Shown: one piece after another, positions 7,774 to 22,376 of the stretch
How positions within the stretch are numbered: position 1 is the stretch's first letter
How the letters are laid out: every line of letters begins with the position of its first letter
Assembly: GCA_963710165.1 (NCBI GenBank)
Contig: CAVPYZ010000001.1
Span: 124,001-188,000, forward strand
Source: JACKIP01 sp963710165
GTDB lineage: Bacteria > Pseudomonadota > Alphaproteobacteria > Micavibrionales > Micavibrionaceae
Reading direction: 5' to 3'
Length of the DNA: 64,000 nt
Program-made: the position numbers and the translations under genes
Notes under the pieces: model-generated
Told to the model about the DNA's origin: nothing
What the model saw: the letters and a program-made list of their open reading frames with translations, nothing else
Database searches by the model: none

Positions 7774-8360
7774 AAGATGGAATGACGATTGTGTCTATTG
7801 TCATTGACAGGGAGTGTTTTTAGAAAAGGAACGGCCGTACCCTTTAAACCTGTATTCTGGCGTTCCTGCTCACGAAAGCTGGTAAGAACATATGATGCAA
7901 CTTCAGCTTGCGCGCTTGCTTGAACGCTCAGCGCGCTGATTATATGAGAGAGGGCATGATCATCTTGTTCAAATAAATAAGGCTCGATCTTTTCTAAGGC
8001 TTTGGTTAAATCGCGCAAATCCGCAGAGACAAATTCTATATCAATGCGCTCATTTTGGGTCAGATTAAAATGCGCGCGTGCCAAGGCTGCTTCGGCGTAA
8101 TTTGTAATAATGGCATCAATAGTTTCTTGAACCGGAGATAATAATCTGGCCGCTTCTGAATATTTTTTCTCCATAATCTTTAAGCATAAAGCTATACACA
8201 AAAGCGCGTCTTCGGGATGCATATTGCAAATATCTTCATGAATAAGGTAGTCATTTGGCTCCTGATCTTTTGAAGAAGCCATCCAAGTTTGAAGAAGATG
8301 AGGCAACCCGAATTTGTGACAGAGTGTGTCGAAGTCGTTGTCTTTAAATAGGATAGACAT
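7770..8360 (-). CDS. hypothetical helical protein, 196 residues
   Basis: I do not recognise this protein. The start at 8360 (MSILFKDND) is preferred because an AGAAAGGT ribosome site lies about 8 bases upstream; an in-frame ATG at 8393 would add 11 residues. It is predicted soluble and mostly alpha-helical, acidic, with no signal peptide or membrane segment. The middle (about 60-160) has a repeat-like helix-turn-helix spacing (LCIALCLKIMEKKYSEAARLL, AEAALARAHF, LTKALEKIEPYL) that could be TPR-like, but no repeat is clear. It lies between the histidine operon and the polysaccharide genes, with about 98 bases separating it from the glycosyltransferase upstream. Confidence 0.7.
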   Translation of the reverse strand: MSILFKDNDFDTLCHKFGLPHLLQTWMASSKDQEPNDYLIHEDICNMHPEDALLCIALCLKIMEKKYSEAARLLSPVQETIDAIITNYAEAALARAHFNLTQNERIDIEFVSADLRDLTKALEKIEPYLFEQDDHALSHIISALSVQASAQAEVASYVLTSFREQERQNTGLKGTAVPFLKTLPVNDNRHNRHSIF

Positions 8361-8458
8361 GATATATACCTTTCTAAAGCCTGTTTTAGACAATAGGTCT
8401 TAATAAAGGCTTAATCACACTCCTCGAATTAAAATTTAAACTTTATCAAAGCATTGTA

Positions 8459-9208
8459 CTATTTTGCGCGGCGGCGTAAAACCCAGTATATAGAAGGGCA
8501 GGTTTGCTTTAAAAACATGGCGCATGTCTGTATCATGTAAATCATGATATTTTCTATAGGCGAAACTAGCCCTAAATTCTTTTTGATACGATATTGCTCA
8601 CGCCGACCTTGTAGGTAAGACGTTTGTGAAACGCCGCCTGATTCAAATAAGCAAATGGGAAAATCAACTTGGTGGGTATAAATAGTATTTTGCACGAAAC
8701 GACAGGTAAAGTCGTAGTCTGCTGCTATTTTATAACGATCATCATATTTTAGATTTTTGCAGAGAGCCTTTTTATAAAACATGGCTTGATGATGCGTTAT
8801 CATTCCCCATCTTAAAGATCTAATTGCACGTGCAGGCTTTAAAACAGCCACACTATTCTCACGCTCCTCTAAAGCAGGACCAAATATAAAATCAGGTTGG
8901 TTTTCGTCATGAATAAGACGCTTTATTTTTGTTAGAACATCTGTATCTGCAAATTCATCTCCTGCATTCATGAAGATGATATAATCTCCCGTACTTTTTG
9001 CCATTCCCTTATTCATGGCGTCGTAAATACCGTTATCAGGCTCACTCACTATTCTTGCGGAAAGGGTTTTTAAGTATTCTGTTGTTCCATCATTTGAGGC
9101 ACCATCAATAATAATCCACTCGTAATCTGAATTTTGAGATGTGACACTCCGTGCCGTTTTCTCTAAGCCCTTCAAATTATTATAAATAATGGTAATAATT
9201 GAGATCAT
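8459..9208 (-). CDS. family 2 glycosyltransferase
   Basis: A 249-residue GT-A fold glycosyltransferase. N-terminal ISIITIIYNNLKGLEKTARS and the nucleotide-binding EWIIIDGASNDGTTEYL, then the EPDNGIYDAMNKGMAKSTGDY acceptor/donor loop and FMNAGDEF in place of a DxD motif, are typical of the WcaE-like group used in exopolysaccharide assembly. The C-terminus (YMIQTCAMFLKQTCPSIYWVL) is hydrophobic and may associate with the membrane. It starts 9 bases after the Wza-like gene, so the two form an operon. Sugar specificity cannot be read from sequence. Confidence 0.87.
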   Translation of the reverse strand: MISIITIIYNNLKGLEKTARSVTSQNSDYEWIIIDGASNDGTTEYLKTLSARIVSEPDNGIYDAMNKGMAKSTGDYIIFMNAGDEFADTDVLTKIKRLIHDENQPDFIFGPALEERENSVAVLKPARAIRSLRWGMITHHQAMFYKKALCKNLKYDDRYKIAADYDFTCRFVQNTIYTHQVDFPICLFESGGVSQTSYLQGRREQYRIKKNLGLVSPIENIMIYMIQTCAMFLKQTCPSIYWVLRRRAK

Positions 9209-9217
9209 ATATCGAAT

Positions 9218-11713
9218 TTAATCATCTTGAATATCATCGACCACAACCGCTGTTACAGCCAAATTACCAAGTATTTGGGATAAGTCCTTAGCTGTCTCCA
9301 TAAAGCTGAACGGTTTCGGATCGCGCGGCACGATGATGGTAGAGCCAGGCGGAATCATAACAGGCTTGTAATTCCAGTTACTGACTTGCAATGGTTGGGC
9401 GCTACCATCTGGATAAATAACAAATGTACGTTCCTTATCGGCGTAATGTGTAAAGCTTCCCGCCTCCATTAAATAATCACGCGGTGATTTTCCTGTTTTG
9501 AATTGCAAATTTGCAGGCGATAAAACTTCGCCTCTGACCCGCACATTATAGGGGCGTTTTGGCATATGAATACGATCGCCTGGCTCAAGCAAGATATCCA
9601 GTTCCGGATTGCTGAGCAATCTATCAGGGCTCGCTTCAACTGTAATACGCCCAACAGCTTTGACGCCTCGAAGTTCTGCGGCTAGATCTTTCACCATCAT
9701 AACTTGCGCTTCATTTGGGCGCTCTCTTTCATCCTTATTTAACGCTGTCGCGAGTGAGCGTTCAATTTCGTTCGCTGTGGCGCGATACCTTTGTTCTTCC
9801 GCTTTACGCTCTTGTTCACGACTAAAGATTGCCCCTTCAGGATACGCTTCGGGTGTTAAACCGCCTGCGCGCGCCAATAGAATGGAAAGAGTATCGCCGG
9901 GTTTTAGATTATATTCACCTGGTTGCGTAATCTCACCTGCGATAAGGACGGTGTCATTTTTTAATTTACGAATGGTCTGATTAACGCGCACGCTGTCACC
10001 GGGAACAAGCGATACAGTAGACGGTGTAGAAAAAGATAAATTAACAAGCATGCGCTGCGTCCCGCTTCGTCCGTATGACTGTCCGTTTTCACCAAACTGG
10101 TTCGATGTAACCTCAATACGGTTTCGATTTGCCTCCAGCGTTAAACCGCCTGATATATCTAATATGTCTGACAACGTTGCGCCTTCTGTAACGGGGTAAG
10201 CACCGGGAAGACGAACAGCACCTTTCAAATGTACAAAATGCTCACGCAGGATTTGGCTAATAACCGCATCAGAAATATAATTTTCAGAAGATAGATTTTC
10301 AACTGACGATCCTTGATCTCTATATGATGCAGGAATAAGGGTATCAGGTGAAATTTTAGTATCAAGGTTATGTATCTGCGTTTTTGAAAAGAGATGGATT
10401 GTATCACCGCTTTGCAATCTTTGATCGAATTGTTCTTTAATTAACAGATTGAGAGGAAAGGCAATATAGCTTTCTTTCAAATTCTGTTCGTCATAGCGTT
10501 CAATTATTCCAATAAGTGGATAGACGTCATCTTTTAGTGAACTGTGGTCAATGAGCGAGGATAATGTCTTATGACGAGAAAGGGGATGAATGCCTTCTTT
10601 TCGTGTATGCCCTGTTAGTTCAACTTGACCCGCACGCGCATCATCCGTTGGGGACACCATCAGGATTGATCCGTTGCGAAACTGGGGTTTGAATGCTTCT
10701 TCAACGTCAATGACGTCTTCATATCCATTTTGGGTCAAAGATAGGTGCATGAACCTGTTTTGACCTGGTGCTAAGACACCACCGGAAAGCGCCAATATTT
10801 CTTCGAGATTAAGATTTTCGCTAGCGTGCGCGGGTTGATGGTGCATTCCTCGCAATGTTTTACGCAATTCATAAATGCCGGGGCGCTTGACCGCACCCGA
10901 TATAGCAATTGTCGGCCCTAGCGGTGGAACAATAATGCGATCGCCATCACGTAGTTGTAAATCTGCAATATCGCTAGCATGTATAAGAAGGCTATATAAA
11001 TCAACCAATTGCGCACGGCCTGCTCTAACCAGCTTGATGGATCTGAGGGAGCCTTCTTTGGTAATGCCACTGGCCGAAGACAAGGCATCAAGCAATGTAT
11101 TAAAGACAGTTAAATTTTGTTTACCGGGTTTTTTTACATGACCAATGACCAGAACGTCAATCTGGCGTACTTTATCCAAAGACACATACAAATCAATATT
11201 CGGCATTGAAACGAGCTGGTTTTTTAGCGCTGCTGTTAATTGTGACAGGCTTCTCCCAGCCGCAGGGACAGGCGCTAGATTATCTATCGTGAGAAGTCCG
11301 TCATTGGTAATAGGATAGATTTTTTGGCTATTAATTTGACCGCGCAGAATAATGTTCAGATTATCGCCAACATTTAAGATGAAATCATCCTGAACTGCGC
11401 CGGCAGGTGCAAGAGACTGAACCGCATTTTGATCATTATAAAACAGGTTATAACCAAATTGTTCAAGTTCATCGATAATGCGCCCTGCATAGTAAGCCTC
11501 AATACGTGAAGGTTTTTGATCCTGTTCAGTCAGAGTCTCTTTAGTGCGTTCTTGCGGAATGGAGGGCAGTGCATTCTGGGGTGTTAAAATAAGCGATGGC
11601 TGGGGGCGAAGATCGCGGTCAAACGGATCAAATGCATATTGTTCTTGCGCTTTTAATGATGGTGCACACAAAAGACAGATAACAAAGACCAGATATAAAC
11701 GGCAATACGGCAT
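9218..11713 (-). CDS. polysaccharide export outer-membrane protein with multiple SLBB domains (Wza-like)
   Basis: An 831-residue secreted protein with a signal peptide (residues 1-22, YLVFVICLLCAPSLKAQ) but no lipobox cysteine, unlike classical Wza. A Poly_export domain (about 100-180, ILNVGDNLNIILRGQIN) is followed by several SLBB beta-grasp domains (ISGAVKRPGIYEL, LKGAVRLPGAYPVTEGATL, IAGEITQPGEYNLKPGDTL, VRGEVLSPANLQF). It is about twice Wza length because of the extra SLBB repeats, a feature of large export proteins in proteobacterial capsule/exopolysaccharide loci. Expected to form or line the outer-membrane exit. First gene of a two-gene leftward operon with the glycosyltransferase. Confidence 0.88.
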   Translation of the reverse strand: MPYCRLYLVFVICLLCAPSLKAQEQYAFDPFDRDLRPQPSLILTPQNALPSIPQERTKETLTEQDQKPSRIEAYYAGRIIDELEQFGYNLFYNDQNAVQSLAPAGAVQDDFILNVGDNLNIILRGQINSQKIYPITNDGLLTIDNLAPVPAAGRSLSQLTAALKNQLVSMPNIDLYVSLDKVRQIDVLVIGHVKKPGKQNLTVFNTLLDALSSASGITKEGSLRSIKLVRAGRAQLVDLYSLLIHASDIADLQLRDGDRIIVPPLGPTIAISGAVKRPGIYELRKTLRGMHHQPAHASENLNLEEILALSGGVLAPGQNRFMHLSLTQNGYEDVIDVEEAFKPQFRNGSILMVSPTDDARAGQVELTGHTRKEGIHPLSRHKTLSSLIDHSSLKDDVYPLIGIIERYDEQNLKESYIAFPLNLLIKEQFDQRLQSGDTIHLFSKTQIHNLDTKISPDTLIPASYRDQGSSVENLSSENYISDAVISQILREHFVHLKGAVRLPGAYPVTEGATLSDILDISGGLTLEANRNRIEVTSNQFGENGQSYGRSGTQRMLVNLSFSTPSTVSLVPGDSVRVNQTIRKLKNDTVLIAGEITQPGEYNLKPGDTLSILLARAGGLTPEAYPEGAIFSREQERKAEEQRYRATANEIERSLATALNKDERERPNEAQVMMVKDLAAELRGVKAVGRITVEASPDRLLSNPELDILLEPGDRIHMPKRPYNVRVRGEVLSPANLQFKTGKSPRDYLMEAGSFTHYADKERTFVIYPDGSAQPLQVSNWNYKPVMIPPGSTIIVPRDPKPFSFMETAKDLSQILGNLAVTAVVVDDIQDD

Positions 11714-11822
11714 AAAATAATAATTTGAAATGGAATACGAATGTATTTATTTAAAGTATAAAAGAGCTGGCAGCCTTGACGCAAGATCTTATATGTATAA
11801 TTGCCAATTTAAATTAAAGCGT

Positions 11823-12260
11823 ATGATTCATTTAAAAAAATTATCAGTCGGAACGGAAAGTGTTGAAACTCTTTATGAGTGGCAACAATCGCAACGTATG
11901 TTATATCACGGCGAAGAAGTGATTGCCCGCACCACGCGTAATACCCCGAAACAGGCCAAAGAACTTTTGAATGGCGGTTCGATATATTGGGTCATTAACA
12001 GACGGATACAATGCCGCCAAAATATTATAGGGATAGAACAGGATGTAGATGAGACAGGCCGTAAATATTGTATTTTGATGCTGGATACAGAAATGATGCG
12101 TACGCAAGCATTATCTCACAAACCGTTTCAGGGATGGCGTTATCTGGCATCATCTGACGCGCCAAAAGACATAGCTCCTGTTCAGATCGGCGCTAGTGAA
12201 GAAGACCCGCCGCCGGAAGATATGGCACAAGAATTAAGAGTTTTAGGATTAATTCATTAA
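11823..12260 (+). CDS. DUF1489 family protein
   Basis: A 145-residue protein of the DUF1489 family, widespread in alphaproteobacteria and of unknown function. I chose the ATG at 11823 (MIHLKKLSVG), which is where family members start; longer in-frame starts at 11730 give an unconserved leader. Recognisable landmarks are the segments SVGTESVETLYEWQ, TRNTPKQAKELLNGGSIYWV, RQNIIGI and the C-terminal PPEDMAQELRVLGLI. No signal peptide or membrane segment. It stops 8 bases before the promoter of the ribosomal operon. Confidence 0.78.
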   Translation: MIHLKKLSVGTESVETLYEWQQSQRMLYHGEEVIARTTRNTPKQAKELLNGGSIYWVINRRIQCRQNIIGIEQDVDETGRKYCILMLDTEMMRTQALSHKPFQGWRYLASSDAPKDIAPVQIGASEEDPPPEDMAQELRVLGLIH

Positions 12261-12267
12261 AAAACTA

Positions 12268-12296
12268 TTGACAGCTTTGAATATATTCTCTTATAT
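12268..12296 (+). promoter_or_regulatory. sigma-70-type promoter of the rplJ-rplL-rpoB-rpoC operon
   Basis: A perfect -35 hexamer TTGACA (12268-12273), a 17-base spacer and a -10 TTATAT (12291-12296). It lies immediately after the DUF1489 stop and about 170 bases before rplJ, leaving a long 5' leader. Confidence 0.75.
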
Positions 12297-12416
12297 GCGC
12301 ACATAATTAACTTATCCAAGATTATTGGCAAACACATAAGCCCAATATAGATGAGCAAGACACAAGCCACAGCGCATAGGCGTTGTAAGCAAAAAAGTTT
12401 TGTTGATTTTTGGATG

Positions 12417-12447
12417 AGGACGGAATTTTCCGTCCTTTTATTTTTTT
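12417..12447 (+). terminator. intrinsic terminator in the rplJ leader (attenuator)
   Basis: A perfect 9-bp stem AGGACGGAA / TTCCGTCCT with a 2-base loop, followed by TTTATTTTTTT. It lies between the operon promoter and the rplJ ribosome site (AAAAGGAAAAG), so it would end transcription before the operon unless overridden. That makes it a candidate attenuator for L10/L12 and RNA polymerase synthesis. A tight 2-base loop may open to a tetraloop in RNA. Confidence 0.7.
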
Positions 12448-12463
12448 GAAAAGGAAAAGACCC

Positions 12464-12982
12464 ATGGCAATGAGCCGCGAAAGAAAAGCTAAGGAACTTG
12501 TCGTCTATAAAAAAGACTTCGAAGAAAACGAAACAGTCGTTATCGCGCAATATAGCGGTCTGACTGTTGCTCAACTATCAGATTTTCGTAGTAGATTACG
12601 CGAAGTGGGCGCTAGCTTTAAAGTGACAAAAAACACACTTGCGAAACGCGCCGCCGAAGGAACAAATACGGCAGGAATCGCTGATCTTTTTAAAGGTCCC
12701 GTTGGAATTGCAACATCACAAGATCCCGTTGCTGCGGCTAAAATTACATACGAATATGCAAAAGAAAACGATAAGCTTATCATTATGGGCGGCAATATGG
12801 GTGCCACGATCTTGGATCAGGCCGGTGTTGAAGCGCTGGCTAAAATGCCAAGTCTTGACGAGCTTCGTTCGAAAATTGTGGGTATCCTTGTTACACCACA
12901 ACAACGCATTGCTACACTTTGTCAGGCACCAGCGGCGCAACTTGCGCGCGTAATGTCTGCAAAAGCCGAAAAAGGCGAATAA
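12464..12982 (+). CDS. rplJ: 50S ribosomal protein L10
   Basis: A 172-residue L10, the base of the ribosomal stalk that binds 23S rRNA and L7/L12 dimers. The start at 12464 follows AAAAGGAAAAGACCC and yields MAMSRERKAKELV; an in-frame ATG upstream runs through the leader terminator and is not used. Landmarks are TVVIAQYSGLTVAQLSDFR, VTKNTLAKRAAEGT, the FKGPVGIATS loop and the C-terminal helix IATLCQAPAAQLARVM that carries L12 dimers. In E. coli L10 represses its own mRNA by binding the leader; the leader here is long enough for that, but the binding fold was not verified. Confidence 0.96.
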   Translation: MAMSRERKAKELVVYKKDFEENETVVIAQYSGLTVAQLSDFRSRLREVGASFKVTKNTLAKRAAEGTNTAGIADLFKGPVGIATSQDPVAAAKITYEYAKENDKLIIMGGNMGATILDQAGVEALAKMPSLDELRSKIVGILVTPQQRIATLCQAPAAQLARVMSAKAEKGE

Positions 12983-13027
12983 CTAATTTTTTTATAACCA
13001 TTGAATTTAAAACTGAAAGGAAACGAA

Positions 13028-13396
13028 ATGGCTGATCTAGAAAAAATCGCAGAAGACCTATCCGCATTGACCGTAATGGAAGCTGCTGAATTGTCAAAAA
13101 TGCTCGAAGAAAAATGGGGCGTATCTGCTGCCGCTGCTGCGGCGCCTGCTGCTGCCGGTCCTGCGGCTGCTGCTGAAGAAGAAAAAGACGAATTTGACGT
13201 TATTCTTCTTGAAGCTGGCGGAAATAAAATTGCCGTGATCAAAGAAGTTCGCGCAATTACAGGTCTTGGCCTGAAAGAAGCAAAAGATCTTGTTGAAGCT
13301 GGTGGTAAGGCTGTTAAAGAAGCTGCTGCTAAAGGTGAAGCTGAAGAAATCAAGAAAAAGCTGGAAGATGCCGGCGCGAAAGTCGAGCTTAAGTAA
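13028..13396 (+). CDS. rplL: 50S ribosomal protein L7/L12
   Basis: A 122-residue L12. The N-terminal dimerisation domain (about 1-33, LEKIAEDLSALTVMEAAELS) is followed by an Ala/Pro-rich hinge (SAAAAAAPAAAGPAAAA) and the C-terminal factor-binding domain (EFDVILLEAGGNKIAVIKEV, GLGLKEAKDLVE, KKKLEDAGAKVELK) that recruits elongation factors. The start at 13028 is preceded by AAAGGAAACGAA. The gene lies 45 bases after rplJ. Confidence 0.97.
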   Translation: MADLEKIAEDLSALTVMEAAELSKMLEEKWGVSAAAAAAPAAAGPAAAAEEEKDEFDVILLEAGGNKIAVIKEVRAITGLGLKEAKDLVEAGGKAVKEAAAKGEAEEIKKKLEDAGAKVELK

Positions 13397-13467
13397 TTAT
13401 TACTTAATCAAAATCTATCGTTATACGTACAACGACAGATTTGGCAGCGCACTAAAGTCTATTTTGT

Positions 13468-13498
13468 CATGGTGTCGAGATTCATTCTTGACACCATG
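13468..13498 (+). other. rplL-rpoB intergenic hairpin (processing or attenuation site)
   Basis: A perfect 9-bp inverted repeat, CATGGTGTC / GACACCATG, with a 13-base loop, about 70 bases after rplL and 170 before rpoB. There is no strong T-tract after it (AAATTTTA), so it is a weak terminator at best. In E. coli the same gap holds a partial attenuator and an RNase III cleavage site, and this hairpin may serve the same role. The rest of the 271-base gap shows no gene. Confidence 0.6.
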
Positions 13499-13667
13499 CA
13501 AATTTTAGGCCATAACCAGCACACTTGAATAGATTCGGCGAGATGGGTGAATTGAACAGTCCCACAATTTTTAAATTATAAAATTTTTATGTTTTGTTAC
13601 CTGAAAGACGGCAACAAGGCAATTTATTCATTTGTAGAAAAAGATAAACAGATAAGTAGGTACAAAT

Positions 13668-17895
<4,228 letters not shown>

Positions 17896-17945
17896 ATAGC
17901 CATCGCATTGCAAACTAATAAGAATATTAATCGGAGTAGAAAATT

Positions 17946-20900
17946 ATGAACGAACTAATGAACCTCTTTGGTCTACCACAAGGACCACAAAGCTTTGACT
18001 CAATCCGCATAGCGATTGCATCGCCGGATCAAATCGCATCATGGTCTTTCGGAGAAGTAAAAAAGCCGGAAACGATTAATTATCGTACATTTAAGCCAGA
18101 GCGTGATGGTCTGTTCTGTGCACGTATCTTTGGCCCGATTAAAGATTACGAATGTCTCTGCGGTAAATATAAGCGCATGAAATACAAGGGTATCATCTGC
18201 GAAAAATGTGGTGTTGAAGTTACTTTGACGAAGGTGCGCCGTGAGCGTATGGGTCATATTGATCTCGCCTCACCTGTTGCACATATCTGGTTCTTGAAAT
18301 CATTACCATCACGTATCGGCTTGATGCTGGATATTACGCTGAAAGACCTAGAGCGTGTTCTATATTTTGAAGCTTTTATCGTAACCGAGCCGGGCATGAC
18401 TCCGCTCAAGCCGCTTCAAATTCTTTCCGAAGAAGAATATATGGACGCGCAAGATGAATTTGGTGACGAAGCATTTGAAGCTATGATTGGCGCAGAAGCT
18501 CTTCAGAAAATTCTTGGCGAAATGGATCTGGAAGAGCAGCTTGTTTTTGTTGAAGAAGCACTTGGTGAAACAAAATCAGAAGCCAAACGTAAAAAGCTTG
18601 TTAAACGTATGAAGCTTTTGGAAGCGTTCATCTCATCAGGTACGCGTCCTGAATGGATGATCATGAAAATCATTCCGGTCATTCCACCCGAACTTCGTCC
18701 GCTTGTTCCGCTTGATGGTGGTCGTTTTGCGACATCAGATTTGAATGATCTTTACCGCCGTGTGATTAACCGTAACAATCGTTTAAAGCGTCTTATCGAA
18801 CTCCGTGCGCCTGATATTATTGTGCGTAATGAAAAGCGTATGTTGCAAGAATCTGTTGATGCGCTGTTTGATAATGGTCGCCGTGGTCGTGTCATTACAG
18901 GCACAAACAAACGTCCTTTGAAATCACTTTCAGATATGCTCAAAGGGAAGCAAGGTCGTTTCCGTCAAAACCTTCTTGGCAAGCGTGTGGATTATTCCGG
19001 TCGTTCCGTTATTGTGGTCGGGCCAGAGCTAAAGCTGCACCAATGTGGTCTTCCAAAGAAAATGGCGCTTGAGCTGTTCAAGCCGTTTATCTACCAGCAA
19101 CTAGAACTTTACGGCATGGCAACAACTGTTAAAGCCGCCAAGAAAATGGTTGAAAAAGAGCGTCCTGAAGTTTGGGATATTCTTGAAGAAGTGATTCGCG
19201 AACATCCGGTCATGTTGAACCGTGCACCAACCTTGCACCGTCTTGGAATCCAGGCATTTGAACCAACTCTTGATCGAAGGAAAAGCGATCCAGCTTCATC
19301 CGCTTGTTTGTACAGCATTTAATGCTGACTTTGACGGTGACCAAATGGCGGTTCACGTACCGTTGTCAATTGAGGCACAACTTGAAGCACGTTGCTTGAT
19401 GATGTCGACAAATAACATCTTGTCTCCTGCCAATGGTAAGCCGATTATTGTGCCGTCACAGGATATTGTTCTTGGTCTTTACTATCTTTCTATCGCTCTT
19501 GACGGGCGTAAAGGGGAAGGCATGGTTTTCCGCGGCCCTGGTGAAGTGCAACATGCATTAACAGAAGGTCATGTTGATATTCATGCAAAGATTAAATGTC
19601 GCTATGAAAATGTTGACGCAGACGGCAATCCGTTTACTGAGATTGTGGAACTCAACACCGGGTCGTATGATCTTGTCAGAGGTTCTTCCACGTAATCCGA
19701 ATGTACCGTTTGATCATTTAAATCGTATTTTGACAAAGAAAGAAATTTCGAACCTGATTGATCTGGTTTATCGCCATTGCGGTCAAAAAGACACAGTTAT
19801 TTTTGCAGACAAAATGATGGGTCTTGGATTTAAATGGGCATGTATTGCCGGTATCTCATTCGGTAAAGACGATCTGATTATCCCTGAAGAAAAACAAACT
19901 CTTGTTGCCGAAGCAAATTCTAAAGTTAAGGAATTTGAACAGCAATATATGGACGGCTTGATCACACGTGGTGAGAAGTACAATAAAGTTGTTGATATTT
20001 GGTCAAATACAACGGACGAAGTTGCTGACGCCATGATGACAAAGATTAATTCATATGATGACGGCGAAATGAACGCCGTTTACATGATGGCTCACTCTGG
20101 TGCACGTGGTTCTGCGGCGCAGATTCGACAGCTTGCAGGTATGCGTGGTTTGATGGCAAAACCATCAGGTGAAATTATTGAAACGCCGATTATTTCAAAC
20201 TTTAAAGAAGGTTTGACGGTTCTTGAATACTTTAACTCTACACACGGCGCGCGTAAGGGTCTTGCTGATACTGCTTTGAAAACAGCGAACTCAGGTTATT
20301 TGACACGTCGTTTGGTTGATGTATCGCAAGATGCGGTCATTCTTGAAGCGGATTGTGGTTCGGAAAAAGGGATCACACTAGGTCCTGTCATGAATGGTGC
20401 GGATGTGATCGTCGGTATTGGCGAGCGCGTTTTGGGACGTTGTCCGGTCGAAGCCATCAAAGATCCTCTATCTGGTGATGTTCTTGTCAAGGCAGCCGAA
20501 GAAATTGATGAAGCAAAAGCCGAAGCAATCGAAACAGCGGGCATTGATAGTATCGAAGTGCGTTCTATCCTAACGTGCGAATCTAAAACAGGTGGCTTCT
20601 GTGCTAATTGTTATGGTCGTGATCTGGCGCGCGGTTCTATGGTAAACATGGGTGAGGCGATCGGAGTTATGGCAGCGCAATCAATTGGTGAGCCGGGTAC
20701 CCAGCTTACAATGAGAACGTTCCACATTGGCGGTGCGGCTCAACGTGGAGCGGAACGTTCTTCTGTTGAATCAAATATTGCAGGTAAAGTCGAAATTCGT
20801 CATGAAAATACGGTGACTAATTCTGAAGGTATTCAGATCGTTATGGGTCGTAATATGGAAGTGGCAATCCTTGATGATAAGGGCAATGAGAAAGTGTCAC

Positions 20901-22141
20901 ATCGTGTTCCTTATGGTGCGAAGCTTCTTGTCAAAAATGCGGCTAAAATTAAGGCCGGTGATAAGATCGCGGAATGGGATCCATATACAATGCCGATCAT
21001 CACTGAAAAAGACGGTGTCGCGAATTATTTTGATCTGGTTGATGGTGTTTCTGTCTCAGATAAAACCGATGAAGCAACCGGTATTTCTGCGAAAGTTGTT
21101 ATTGACTGGAAATCACAGTCCAAGGGCAGTGATTTGAAACCACGTATTTCCATTCTGGATAAGAAAGGAAAAGTCATTAACTTACCAAACGGTCTTCCTG
21201 CGAACTACTATATGTCTGTTGACTCAATCCTGTCGATTGAAAACGGTCAAGAAGTCAAAGCGGGTGATATTGTGGCGCGTATTCCACGTGAGACATCAAA
21301 AACACGTGATATTACAGGTGGTCTGCCACGTGTTGCCGAGCTGTTCGAAGCGCGTATTCCAAAAGACTTTGCGGTTATTTCAGAAATTGACGGTTATGTT
21401 GAATTCGGTAAGGATTATAAATCCAAGCGCCGTATCATTGTTAACCCGGTTGATAAGTCTGAAGAAAGCGCAGAATACCTTGTTCCTAAAGGTCGTCATT
21501 TAGCGGCGCAAGAAGGTGACTTTGTACGTAAAGGTGACCCGATTCTGGATGGTGCACTTGTACCACATGATATTCTTGATGTTATGGGTGTTGAAGCCTT
21601 GGCTGAATATTTGGTTAATGAGGTACAGGACGTTTATCGTCTTCAGGGTGTTAAAATCAATGATAAGCACATTGAAGTGGTCATTCGTCAGATGATGCAG
21701 AAAATTGAAGTGCTTGAAGTTGGTGATACAACATTCCTTGTTGGTGAAACAATTGACCGTGAAGAATTTGATGCACTAAATCGTAAATACATTGAGGATG
21801 GCAAGCAACCTGCGAAGGGTAAGCCGGTTCTGCAAGGTATTACGAAGGCGTCGCTACAAACACGCTCCTTTATATCAGCTGCCTCCTTCCAAGAAACAAC
21901 GCGTGTCTTGACCGAAGCAGCGACGCAAGGAAAAGTCGATAAACTTTACGGCTTGAAAGAAAACGTTATTGTGGGTCGCTTGATCCCCGCCGGAACAGGT
22001 GCCTACATGAATCGTATCCGTAAAGTTGCGTCAGATCGTGATGATATTGCAATGGCAGCCTATCAACAATCTCAGGCTTTGAATGAAGCATCTGACGATG
22101 TTGAAGCGATTGAGGATCAACGCGAAGCTGTAAATGGTTAA
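17946..22141 (+). CDS. rpoC: DNA-directed RNA polymerase beta-prime subunit (two frameshifts)
   Basis: RNA polymerase beta-prime, 1397 residues after two single-base corrections. Zinc site 1 is ECLCGKYKRMKYKGIICEKC (N-terminal), the catalytic Mg2+ loop is NADFDGDQMA and zinc site 2 is CESKTGGFCANC. The first break is at 19265-19266 (an extra A, FEP-LLIEGKAIQLHP), upstream of the Mg2+ loop. The second is within 19649-19655 (an extra base, likely A at 19654-19655, giving VELTPGRMILSEVLP). Without correction the active site would not be made, so the insertions must be bypassed or not real. The gene starts 50 bases after rpoB and is followed by a clear terminator. Confidence 0.95.
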
Positions 22142-22163
22142 CTATAGATTATACTAATTTTTT

Positions 22164-22190
22164 AAAAGCCTCTTTTAAGCGGCTTTTTTT
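22164..22190 (+). terminator. intrinsic terminator after rpoC
   Basis: AAAAGCC stem paired with GGCTTTT around a CTTTTAAGC-type loop, followed by a run of seven T, 23 bases after the rpoC stop. It ends the ribosomal/RNA polymerase operon. Confidence 0.8.
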
Positions 22191-22247
22191 GATGAAATAA
22201 ATATTTTATTATAAAATAAATTCTTCACTTGAGAAGGCTGTCTATTA

Positions 22248-22376
22248 GTGGAAGATCTTTTGTCCGAGCCATCTCATTTGGAGGAGGAGGCGAAAGTACA
22301 TAATTTTGTCACATCAATGTTTTATGCCGTCAGTTGTAAGTCTGATGAATTCATCAAAAAACTTAAAGAGAGCTAA
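22248..22376 (+). CDS. possible small acidic protein, 42 residues
   Basis: A short open frame with a GTG start (reads as MEDLLSEPSHLEEEAKVHNF then TSMFYAVSCKSDEFIKKLKES), convergent with bolA and ending one base before it. It lies after the rpoC terminator. No good ribosome site is seen, and I do not recognise the product. It could be chance, or a remnant of a longer gene. The rest of the 22191-22376 gap shows nothing else. Confidence 0.25.
   Translation: MEDLLSEPSHLEEEAKVHNFVTSMFYAVSCKSDEFIKKLKES

Noticed and set aside
12922..13353. Open reading frame of 143 residues antisense to rplL
   Set aside because: Composition is dominated by Ala, Ser and Pro, which is a reflection of the Ala-rich L12 hinge; no ribosome site and L12 is certain.
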